Positions 53,933 to 62,015 of a stretch of DNA of 64,000 nt are shown here, piece by piece. Location: assembly GCA_016716135.1 (NCBI GenBank), contig JADJWX010000021.1, forward strand, positions 1-64,000, given 5' to 3'. The notes below the pieces were generated by a model. That model saw nothing but the letters and a program-made list of their open reading frames with translations. It was not told where the DNA came from and made no database searches. Position 1 is the stretch's first letter. Each line of letters opens with the position of its first letter. The position numbers and the translations under genes were made by a program. Source of the stretch: Lewinellaceae bacterium. Its GTDB lineage: Bacteria; Bacteroidota; Bacteroidia; Chitinophagales; Saprospiraceae.

Positions 53933-55255
53933 TCAATGTTTCTTCACCGTATAGCCAAACCGCTTCGTGATCTCGATCCCGATTTTTTGTAAAAACTGCG
54001 TGGGCAGTTCGCCGCCGGCAAAAATGTAGACCAGGTCGTTGGCGAGCACCTGTTCGGCGCCGTCGTTGTCTTGCAGGGTAACCTGCTCCGGACCGATGTT
54101 GGTCAGGTTGGTGTTGAACTGCATGTTGATGGCGCCGGATTCGATAGCGGCCTGAATGTTTTCGCGGTTTTTGGGCTTGATGCGCGCGAAGGCATCTTTC
54201 CGGTACGAAAGCGTGACTTCATTTTGTTCCATCAGCAACATGGCCGATTCCACGGCGGAGTCGCCGCCACCAACTACAATAACTTTTTTGCCGGAAATAT
54301 TTTCGGGTTCGAGCAGGCGGTAGGCCACTTTTTCGCTCACTTCGCCGGGCACGCCGAGTTTGCGCGGGGTGCCGCGCCTGCCGATCGCGAGTAGTACGTT
54401 TTGAGTGGTAAAGGTATCGTCGCGATTGGTGTGCACCACAAAATGCCCGTTTTCGCGGCCGATCTCCTCTACCTTGGTGTTTTCTCGGATGCTGATCTGG
54501 TTTTCGGAAAGCACGTCGTTCCAAAGGTCCAGCAGTTGTTTTTTGTTGGTGTCGAACAGTTTGATTTTTCCGCGCAGCGGCAGGTTCATCGGAGCGGTCA
54601 TCACAACCTTGGAGCGGGGAAAGGTGAACACCGTGCCACCCAGGCTGTCCTGCTCCAGGGTGATAAAATTCAGCTGGTGCTTTTTTGCCATCAGGGAGGC
54701 GGAAATGCCCGCCGGGCCGGCGCCGACGATCACCAGGTCGTGCGTGGCGCCGTGCTTTTTGATGCCCGTGCGCACGATGTTTTCCACCGCTTGCTGGCCT
54801 TGTTCCACGCTGTTTTTGATCAGGCCCATGCCGCCCAGCTCACCGGCGATGTACACGCCCGGGACGTTGGTTTCAAACGTCTGGTTAACGTGGGGCAGGT
54901 CGACCCCGCGTTTTTCGGTCCCGATTACCAGGGAAATTGCTTCCACCGGGCAGGCATGAAAACAGGCGCCGTGCCCTACGCACTGCGAAGCATTGACCAG
55001 CGCTGCCCGGCCGTTGACGATGCCGATGATGTCCTTTTCCGGGCAGGCGGCAATGCAGGCGCCGCTTTTAATGCAGTTGTCTTCGTTGATAACCGGATGC
55101 AACGACACGGGTTCGTGCAGCCCCTCTTCCCTGGCTTTGTCAATTTTTGCCGCCACAACCCGGGAGGCTTTTTTAAGCTTCCGCAGGTAAATATGGATCA
55201 CCACTGCACAAACGAGCAACACGATCCCGTAGATGATTATTTTTTCGAGTAACAT
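53933..55255 (-). CDS. Membrane-anchored FAD/NAD(P) oxidoreductase with ferredoxin-like segment
   Basis: 440 residues. Residues 1-25 form one membrane helix (IIIYGIVLLVCAVVIHIYL). A double ferredoxin segment follows (about 55-110): CIKSGACIAACP and CVGHGACFHACP. In both, the second Cys of the usual CxxCxxCxxxCP is replaced, by Ser and by His. Then a thioredoxin-reductase-like flavoprotein: LVIVGAGPAGISASL (FAD), VIVVGGGDSAVESAML (NAD(P)H) and IFAGGELPTQFLQKIGI near the end. It lacks an evident CxxC redox disulphide. Its start is 6 bp from the end of the membrane protein gene upstream, so it probably receives or delivers electrons in that complex. Confidence 0.88.
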   Translation of the reverse strand: MLLEKIIIYGIVLLVCAVVIHIYLRKLKKASRVVAAKIDKAREEGLHEPVSLHPVINEDNCIKSGACIAACPEKDIIGIVNGRAALVNASQCVGHGACFHACPVEAISLVIGTEKRGVDLPHVNQTFETNVPGVYIAGELGGMGLIKNSVEQGQQAVENIVRTGIKKHGATHDLVIVGAGPAGISASLMAKKHQLNFITLEQDSLGGTVFTFPRSKVVMTAPMNLPLRGKIKLFDTNKKQLLDLWNDVLSENQISIRENTKVEEIGRENGHFVVHTNRDDTFTTQNVLLAIGRRGTPRKLGVPGEVSEKVAYRLLEPENISGKKVIVVGGGDSAVESAMLLMEQNEVTLSYRKDAFARIKPKNRENIQAAIESGAINMQFNTNLTNIGPEQVTLQDNDGAEQVLANDLVYIFAGGELPTQFLQKIGIEITKRFGYTVKKH

Positions 55256-55261
55256 AGTTTT

Positions 55262-56131
55262 TTAAAAAATCCATTTATAACCGAAAGCCAGCGTAACAGC
55301 CACATGAAACAGCATAATAACCAGCATGATAATCGCAAACGGCAAATGTGCCACGTGCCAGTAGCGAAACAGGTTTTGCATAATTTGCAGGCGTTCTATG
55401 CGGTTGTTCAGGGAGATTTCTTTCCGGATCATTTGGGCAATTTGCCGGATGTCGCCGGTGGAAATACCGTGATTTCGCAAGGTGTTTTTTACGCGGCCAA
55501 TGGCGCGCCGGTCGTCAAAATATTTGCCCAGCATGGCGCCGATGAGGTTGCCCGACTGGTATTTTCCGGTTGCCTGCGTGGATGCGAGCACGAGTTGGAA
55601 ACTTTCTTCGTCCAACCGGTAATTCGTTTTCAACACATCGCTCAGGTCGGTTTTCATAGACTTTACCTCGTTCAAACTCAGCGCCCGGCCTTCAATGGTG
55701 CGCGGAATCTGAATATAAATAAACCGCCCGATCACCCCACTCAATACCACGAGGATCATGCTCCAAAACGCAATTGATACGACACCGCCGAACTTGAACG
55801 TCGTGTGGAACAAAATCATCACCGGCCCCTGCACACATAAAAAAATATGAAACTCCAGCCAGTACTTCAGCCGGCCGAAACGGGCCAGAAACTTGTAGCG
55901 TTTGCGGGCGATATAGCCAAAAACACCGACCACGATCAACAAGGTACCGACGATCCCAAGGCCGTGGCCCATAAAACCGCTGGCTTTGAACCAGTCGTGA
56001 TTCGGGTGGTAAAATCGCTCTTCCAGCGGTGTGGAATAATAACTGTAACCATTCCAGGCCAGGTAAATAATGGTCAGGATTACAATGGTCGTCATTGCGC
56101 CTATGTAAAGACGGTGGACGAAGGGTGACAT
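55262..56131 (-). CDS. Integral membrane protein with paired histidines, cytochrome b-like
   Basis: 289 residues, about five helices. Histidines sit in or near helices: MGHGLGIVGTLLIVVGVFGYI (in part), FHIFLCVQGPVMILFHTTF, WHVAHLPFAIIMLVIMLFH, consistent with two b-type haems as in small respiratory cytochrome b subunits. A soluble helical domain (about 150-240) interrupts the membrane part. The gene lies between cytochrome assembly and the flavoprotein, which suggests quinol or electron transfer through the membrane. The family name is not certain. Confidence 0.7.
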   Translation of the reverse strand: MSPFVHRLYIGAMTTIVILTIIYLAWNGYSYYSTPLEERFYHPNHDWFKASGFMGHGLGIVGTLLIVVGVFGYIARKRYKFLARFGRLKYWLEFHIFLCVQGPVMILFHTTFKFGGVVSIAFWSMILVVLSGVIGRFIYIQIPRTIEGRALSLNEVKSMKTDLSDVLKTNYRLDEESFQLVLASTQATGKYQSGNLIGAMLGKYFDDRRAIGRVKNTLRNHGISTGDIRQIAQMIRKEISLNNRIERLQIMQNLFRYWHVAHLPFAIIMLVIMLFHVAVTLAFGYKWIF

Positions 56132-56198
56132 GTGTATTTGTTTGTTTAATTAACGAATATGGGGTGTTGCGGATTATGGATTAAAGATCGCCGCCGGG

Positions 56199-59100
56199 TC
56201 AGCTGCCGGAAACCACCTGTGTACGTGCGGCCTGGCTTGTCGCCTTTGGCACATCCGAGCGCAGGTACCAGCGGTGCCGCCAAAGCGCCAGCAGGGAAAT
56301 GACAATCAGGCTGATTACGGTGTAGTAGACAAAATCGGGCACCGGCACCGGGTCGCCAGCAGCATAGGAGTGCAGGCCCGACAGGTAGTAGTTTACCCCA
56401 AAATACGTCATCATAATACTCGCCCAGCCAAACAAGGTGGCCACATTGAAAGCATAAACGCCGCGCATACCCGGGATAAAACGCATATGCAGGATAAAGG
56501 CGTACACCAAAATGCTCACCAATGCCCAGGTTTCCTTGGCATCCCAGCCCCAGTAGCGCCCCCACGATTCGTTGGCCCACACACCGCCCAGGTAGGTGCC
56601 GATGCTGATCATTGCCAGGCCGCCGATCAGGGTCATCTCGCTGATCTTGGTCATCTCGTCGACCATGCGGTAGATATTCTTTTTGTTGCGCTGGTTAGCG
56701 AAAATCATGAAGATCAGGTTGATCACCCCGATAATGGCGCCCAGTACCAGAAAGCCGTAGGAGCCGGCCTCCAGCGATACGTGGATGGTCAGCCAGTATG
56801 ATTTGAGCACGGGCACAAGGGGCGTGATCTCGGGGTCGAGCCAGCTCAGGCCGGCCACCATCAGGATAGTTGCGGCCAGCACATTGGTTGCCGCCAGGCC
56901 GCCCATGCTTTTTCTCGAGAAGATCATACCAGCCAGCACCGTGGTAAAGCCGATGTAGATCATCGATTCGTAGCCGTTGCTCCAGGGCGCGCGCCCCGAA
57001 ACATACCAGCGCAAGCCCAGCCCGAAGGCGTGCAGGACAACTGCTGCGGCAAAAATGCCCAGCCCGATGCGAAACGGCCATTTCAGGTTGAGCGCCGGTT
57101 TAAATACCGAGGTAAACAACAGTACCAGAAAACCCAGTCCCAGCAGGCCGTATACTTTGCCGAGGCGGCTGAATACATTCATTTTATTCAAAAACAGCTC
57201 GGCATCCAGTTTGCTTTCCGAAGGGTACACTGCGCTGCCAAACTGTTTTTGGTAGCTGGCCAGCTCTTCCAGCAATTGATTTGCCAGCGTCCAGTCGCCG
57301 TTGTGCAGGGCTTGTTGCAGGGTAGGTATATAGGCCGGAAAAAACTTTTCGGCAAAGGGGCTGTTTGCCGACAGGCTTTGGTGATTGTGGCCGAAATCGG
57401 CCGGTGAGGCCCAGGTATTGTTCGGATCGTTCGGCACCGGGTAAATGCGAAATATCCGCCCGGAAAAGATCATGCTGCAAATGTTGATCTTCTCGTCGAG
57501 CTTCTGCACCTCCTTGTCCAGCACGCCCCGGTCGCGCGGTTCTTTGTTGTAAGCTTCGCGCACCAGGTCCTGGAGTTTGTAGGCGCCTTTTTCATCAAAA
57601 AAATCGTTGTACGCGGCCAGAGTGCCCTCAACCGGGATCAGCTGGCGGATGGTTTCGTGCCGGCCGAGTTTGATCAGCGGGGTATTGTACCAATCCTGCG
57701 GGTGGGTAGCCATGCCCAGCACGATCTGCTCGGCGCTCAAGCCGTAGAGGCTTTCTTTTCGGGAGAGTTTGCGCAGCACTTCGCTGCAGAGGGTATTCAT
57801 GGGTTTGAGGCGGCCCTTGTGGTCTTGCACCACCACCTTGCCGAAATTTTTGGCATGGCCGGGATACACGATGTGCTCCGGGGTGGTATGCGGCTCGGCC
57901 AATACCGGCTGGCTCAGCAGGCTTAGCGTAGCAATGAGAAGAAAAACAAGTGTATTGGTTGCGGTGCGCATGCGCTGTATACTTTGGCCCAGCTGGCGGA
58001 AACGGCTTTTTTTATCAAAAAAAGTAAAGATCAGCCCCAGGGTCAGCAGGCCGTATCCGATATACGAAACGAGGGTGCCCCAAAAATCGTGGTTGACGCT
58101 GAGGTAGGTGCCCAGTTCATCGGGGTCGTACGACGATTGGAAAAAACGGTAGCCCCGGTAATCCAAGATGTGGTTCATGTAAATCCGCTGGTTGCGCTGC
58201 ACGTTCTCCTGCGGGTCGTTGAGGGTCACCTCGCTGGCGTAGGAAGAGGCGTTTTCGGTGCCGGGGTATTTTTCGAGGATAAAATCGCGCAACTGGATCG
58301 AAAACGGCAGTTTAACCCGTTTGGCGCCATACGACACCGCCAACTGGGTATTGCCGCCCTGCACAAAGCGGGGGCGCCCTTCCACGCCCTTGGTGCCAGC
58401 CACAATGACTTGGTTCGACTGGCCGTTGATCCGGACGTCCATGTTGAGCGCACCCATGCTCTGGTTATCCATTTTGGGTTTTTCCGACTCGATTTTCACC
58501 GTGGCACTCGGCAGGAAGTCGCCGAACACAAAACTGCCGCCACCGCCGGAGTACAGGCTGCGCAGGGCCAGCGGGCGCCAGTCGCCGGGCGGAATGGAGT
58601 CGCGTTGCTGGGTAGCCATGGTCAGCTGGGTATAAGGTATATCTGCCTTGAACAGGAGTTGCCCGCCGGCATCGTAGCGGATGTTGAAGGCGCCGGGTGC
58701 TTCGGCTTCGTCAAAATTGAAGACCGTGCCGCGAATTTGTACGCGGTTGCCTTGCTGGACAAAATACTCCTCCCGGCCGCCGGCGCCGCCAATCACCACT
58801 TTGAGGGTGGGCAGGCCGTCCTGGTCGTTGCGTTCCATGCGTTCCACCGGGTTGGGGATAAAGTTCAGCACTTCCACGTCGATCTGGTCTTTGCCCAGCA
58901 CGTATGAGCGTTTGAAATGGTTGTTGCCCAGGCTGGCAAAAAGCACCGGCTCGTCGAAGGTGTACCGCTTGCCGTTTTGCCGGGCTTCGAAAACGAGATA
59001 ACTTTCGGCGGAGAGGAAGGTGTTTGCACTACTGCCTTCGCGAATGCCCATCATGCCCTCGTAGCCCCAGTAGCGGGTAATGCCCGCGCCGAGCAAAATG

Positions 59101-59369
59101 ACGATGATCGCCGCATGGAAAGTCAGGATGGCCCATTTTTTCTGGCGGATCATCCGGTAACGGATGATGTTGGCGATAATGGAAATGCCGAACAGGACAA
59201 GCAGCAACTCAAACCATTTGGTTTTGAACACCACTTTTTGCGCGGCGCTGGTGCCGTAATCATTTTCGATAAAGGTGGCCGTACCGATTGCCGCGGCAAA
59301 GAGCAGCATATACAGCCCTGCCGCAGACGTGGAAAACAAGCCGTTGTATATTTTTTTAAGCAGTTTCAT
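56199..59369 (-). CDS. ccsBA: Cytochrome c biogenesis protein, ResB-CcsA (CcsBA) fusion
   Basis: 1056 residues. The N-terminal third is ResB/CcsB-like, with membrane helices at about 15-35, 60-75 and 95-100 and a large periplasmic region (FFQSSYDPDELGTYLSVNHDFWG near its end). A long middle periplasmic stretch follows. The C-terminal third is CcsA: WWD-type haem site NESWGRYWGWDAKETWALV and surrounding histidines in multiple helices. System II cytochrome maturases export haem and attach it to CxxCH motifs outside the membrane. The neighbouring multihaem cytochrome with 25 or more sites would be an obvious client. Confidence 0.92.
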   Translation of the reverse strand: MKLLKKIYNGLFSTSAAGLYMLLFAAAIGTATFIENDYGTSAAQKVVFKTKWFELLLVLFGISIIANIIRYRMIRQKKWAILTFHAAIIVILLGAGITRYWGYEGMMGIREGSSANTFLSAESYLVFEARQNGKRYTFDEPVLFASLGNNHFKRSYVLGKDQIDVEVLNFIPNPVERMERNDQDGLPTLKVVIGGAGGREEYFVQQGNRVQIRGTVFNFDEAEAPGAFNIRYDAGGQLLFKADIPYTQLTMATQQRDSIPPGDWRPLALRSLYSGGGGSFVFGDFLPSATVKIESEKPKMDNQSMGALNMDVRINGQSNQVIVAGTKGVEGRPRFVQGGNTQLAVSYGAKRVKLPFSIQLRDFILEKYPGTENASSYASEVTLNDPQENVQRNQRIYMNHILDYRGYRFFQSSYDPDELGTYLSVNHDFWGTLVSYIGYGLLTLGLIFTFFDKKSRFRQLGQSIQRMRTATNTLVFLLIATLSLLSQPVLAEPHTTPEHIVYPGHAKNFGKVVVQDHKGRLKPMNTLCSEVLRKLSRKESLYGLSAEQIVLGMATHPQDWYNTPLIKLGRHETIRQLIPVEGTLAAYNDFFDEKGAYKLQDLVREAYNKEPRDRGVLDKEVQKLDEKINICSMIFSGRIFRIYPVPNDPNNTWASPADFGHNHQSLSANSPFAEKFFPAYIPTLQQALHNGDWTLANQLLEELASYQKQFGSAVYPSESKLDAELFLNKMNVFSRLGKVYGLLGLGFLVLLFTSVFKPALNLKWPFRIGLGIFAAAVVLHAFGLGLRWYVSGRAPWSNGYESMIYIGFTTVLAGMIFSRKSMGGLAATNVLAATILMVAGLSWLDPEITPLVPVLKSYWLTIHVSLEAGSYGFLVLGAIIGVINLIFMIFANQRNKKNIYRMVDEMTKISEMTLIGGLAMISIGTYLGGVWANESWGRYWGWDAKETWALVSILVYAFILHMRFIPGMRGVYAFNVATLFGWASIMMTYFGVNYYLSGLHSYAAGDPVPVPDFVYYTVISLIVISLLALWRHRWYLRSDVPKATSQAARTQVVSGS

Positions 59370-59387
59370 GTGTTCAGCCTCGTTCGG

Positions 59388-60155
59388 TTATTTCGCCACA
59401 ACGGCGTTTTCCATAATGATATCATAGCGGTACCCGGCGCCAAAATCCATGTCCAGCGCAATGGTACCTTCCATGGTAACGACATGCCCCGGCGGGATGC
59501 TTTCCTGCGTGGTGACGGTCAGGTCGAAGTTATTCCCGGTGCCGTCTTGCAGGTGCAGCCAGTTGCGCCCCATGATCATTGGGTTGACTTTCATCACTTT
59601 GCCGGTCACTTTGATGGTTTTTCCGGCGTATTTCGATTTGTTTTTGATCAAGTCGCCGATTTTAATGGCCCCGGCGGCAGCCTGGATGGTGGCGGGCGGT
59701 TCCACGGGCGCGCCGCCGCTCAGGTTGCCCAGCGCCTGGTCTACCGCCGAGCCGCCGGCGCCCGCGCCGCCCGGGGGCTGCTGCGAAATGCCGCTGACGA
59801 GATACAGGGTTTCGAACACCCGGTTGTGCTCGCGGCTGGCGAAGTTTTTCTTCACCAGGCCACCCTGGTAGTAGTAGGTGGCGCCGATCTCCACGGCTGT
59901 TTTCGGTAGGGCGATCCAGAAACTTTCGCCGTTTTCATTGACGCGGACATAGGTGTACCGCTCCGTATCGAGGGCTTCTTCGGCCACCACCTTGTGCGTT
60001 TCGGTGGATGGCGGGGCGGCGCCGGTTGTGGCAGTTTGGGTCACCGGGTGGTTATGTTGTTCGGCATCGGCGGCAGCATCGGCTTCAATAACTTTTGGGC
60101 CGGAATCGCAGGCAAACAAGGCCAGCAATAAGACGAGTACGGGTAGTTTATACAT
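59388..60155 (-). CDS. Lipoprotein with C-terminal OB-fold-like domain
   Basis: 255 residues from the start at 60155 (MYKLPVLVLLLALFACDSG, lipobox FAC); longer starts bury the signal. The N-terminal half has SFWIALPKTAVEIGATYYYQ, and the last 90 residues (KNKSKYAGKTIKVTGKVMKV ... NWLHLQDGTGNNFDLTVTT) resemble the OB-fold of NrfJ/YgiW-like proteins that assist cytochrome or metal assembly. 18 bp upstream of ccsBA, so it is co-transcribed and may help in haem handling. Confidence 0.7.
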   Translation of the reverse strand: MYKLPVLVLLLALFACDSGPKVIEADAAADAEQHNHPVTQTATTGAAPPSTETHKVVAEEALDTERYTYVRVNENGESFWIALPKTAVEIGATYYYQGGLVKKNFASREHNRVFETLYLVSGISQQPPGGAGAGGSAVDQALGNLSGGAPVEPPATIQAAAGAIKIGDLIKNKSKYAGKTIKVTGKVMKVNPMIMGRNWLHLQDGTGNNFDLTVTTQESIPPGHVVTMEGTIALDMDFGAGYRYDIIMENAVVAK

Positions 60156-60347
60156 ATCGGGTGTTGTTGTTGTGGTAAAAAATGGTCCGGGTGTATACCT
60201 TTCAAATTTCTGATTTTTCTTTTCAAATTTCAAATTGCAGTGTGGCAGGCAGTCTGATTAGTCAAAAAAAAACGTCATGCCGTGGCAATTAGCACAGGTG
60301 CATAAACGCCAGTTTTTAATGCTTCGTGTTACAGGACAGCCCCGGTG

Positions 60348-61994
60348 TCAAAACCGCTGCATCAATTTCGTATTGACGCGCAGGTTGTCATAATTTTCAT
60401 CATCGAAGGTGTTTTCGGCGTAGAGGTACAGGCTGAGACCTTTGAACAGCCGCCAAGACAAACTGGCGCCCAGCATGTGCTGGCGTTTTGTCTTTTCTAT
60501 TTGGAGATACTGGTAATTGAGGTTTCGGTAGTACAGTTCGGAGCCGATTTTTCCGTTCCAGAAGTTTTTGTTTAGCCGAAGGCCAAAGTTCGTACTCCGG
60601 ATATAGCTGGTTTCCAAAAAAGTGCCGGAAAGCGACACGGCGGCATGAATACCCGGGATGTTACTGTAATTGATGTAGGCATTCAGGTTTTTGGCACTGT
60701 TGGCCTGATTTTTTTGAAAACGCCAACTGGAGTGCGCGCCCACCGTAAGCCGCCTGATTGGCCGGAAGTTGATGCTGGCGCGCAAACCTTGCCGGGTTTC
60801 CTGGTCGATCAGCTGATCAATAAAGTTTTTATAGGATTCGTAAAAAATGATGTTTTTCCGGTTGTCGTAAGCCAGCGCGGCGTCCAGTTTGCGGGAAAAC
60901 CGGTAGCGCACCATGGCATAAAAATTAGTCAGCCGGGGCTTGTTATGCACCTCATCGTGCACTTTTTCGTACAGGTCAACCTCCATGGAGCCAAACAGGT
61001 TCAGGTTTTTCAGGGGCTCGCCGGTGTACTGGGAATAGATGAAACGCCGGTCGATATTGGAGCCGTTGTGTTGTTCCATAAAAGCCAGCGTGGTTTGGCT
61101 GTACCGGTCTTTGGCTTTGGGGTTGAGGCCGAGGTAGATGCCGCCTTGCATGAGGCTGAAATCCACACCGTAATCGCCCAGACGGGGGCGCGAGCCGGCA
61201 ATTGCGCCAGCCACCAGGCGTTTGCCGAAGCCCTGTTCAAATTGGAGCCCGTCTACCGCGCCGATGCTTGAAATACGGGGATTGATTTTCCGGCCGAGCG
61301 TAAGGCTGGTGTTTTCCGAAAAATTGTATTTCCCCGACAAGGCATAAATTTTCAGGGCAAAGCCAAGGGTGTTGCGCAGGCTGTCGCGGGCATTGGGAAT
61401 GTGCCGGTAAACGATGTAGTTGTCGGTGGAAAACCTGGAGTCGTTGATTTTGTCGCCTTTCAACACAAAGGCATAACGCATGGTGGTATTGTTGTCCTGG
61501 TAGTCGGAAAATGTGCTGTAGGAGGCGGCTGAAAGTTGGGCGCGCAATTGGTTGCGCCGTGTTTTGGGTTTGGCGGCCGGGGAGGCATCTTTTTGCAGCG
61601 TTGGTTCCGGTTCTTCCTCCGGGATTTTCACAATGGCTGCGTCATCCGCTTGTTGTTTTGGTGGTTCGGTCTCGTCCTTTTCAGGAGGCGTTTCTTTTTT
61701 GCCGAAGGATAAAACCGGGTCGTTCAGGTTGAATTTTTCCGGAATCAATGGTGCACACACGCAGGATACCGACGATTTATTCGTGACCAGCAGTGCCGCC
61801 TGGCGCGTGCCGTTTTTTTCGATAAAAAGCGTGTCGCCAATGGCAATATGGTGGGTAGACGGAAATTTTACATACACGTTTCGGGACGATACGTAGGAAA
61901 CCGCCCCCGGAATGGTGTCGACAGCATTCTGGGCATTCAGGCTTAGCGCGGACAAGCAGAAAAGTAATATGGCTGGTAAACTACGCAATTTCAA
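60348..61994 (-). CDS. Outer-membrane beta-barrel protein of the cytochrome cluster
   Basis: 548 residues. Signal peptide MKLRSLPAILLFCLSALSLN, then an SH3-like region (about 25-100), an acidic proline-rich linker (KKETPPEKDETEPPKQ) and a C-terminal barrel of many amphipathic strands, ending NTKLMQRF with a terminal Phe as in outer-membrane porins. It lies directly after the multihaem cytochrome gene. By position and type it may be the porin part of a porin-cytochrome conduit, as in MtrAB or related systems, though I see no specific sequence match to those. Confidence 0.72.
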   Translation of the reverse strand: MKLRSLPAILLFCLSALSLNAQNAVDTIPGAVSYVSSRNVYVKFPSTHHIAIGDTLFIEKNGTRQAALLVTNKSSVSCVCAPLIPEKFNLNDPVLSFGKKETPPEKDETEPPKQQADDAAIVKIPEEEPEPTLQKDASPAAKPKTRRNQLRAQLSAASYSTFSDYQDNNTTMRYAFVLKGDKINDSRFSTDNYIVYRHIPNARDSLRNTLGFALKIYALSGKYNFSENTSLTLGRKINPRISSIGAVDGLQFEQGFGKRLVAGAIAGSRPRLGDYGVDFSLMQGGIYLGLNPKAKDRYSQTTLAFMEQHNGSNIDRRFIYSQYTGEPLKNLNLFGSMEVDLYEKVHDEVHNKPRLTNFYAMVRYRFSRKLDAALAYDNRKNIIFYESYKNFIDQLIDQETRQGLRASINFRPIRRLTVGAHSSWRFQKNQANSAKNLNAYINYSNIPGIHAAVSLSGTFLETSYIRSTNFGLRLNKNFWNGKIGSELYYRNLNYQYLQIEKTKRQHMLGASLSWRLFKGLSLYLYAENTFDDENYDNLRVNTKLMQRF

Positions 61995-62015
61995 AAGCAG
62001 GTTTTTTCTGAAAAA

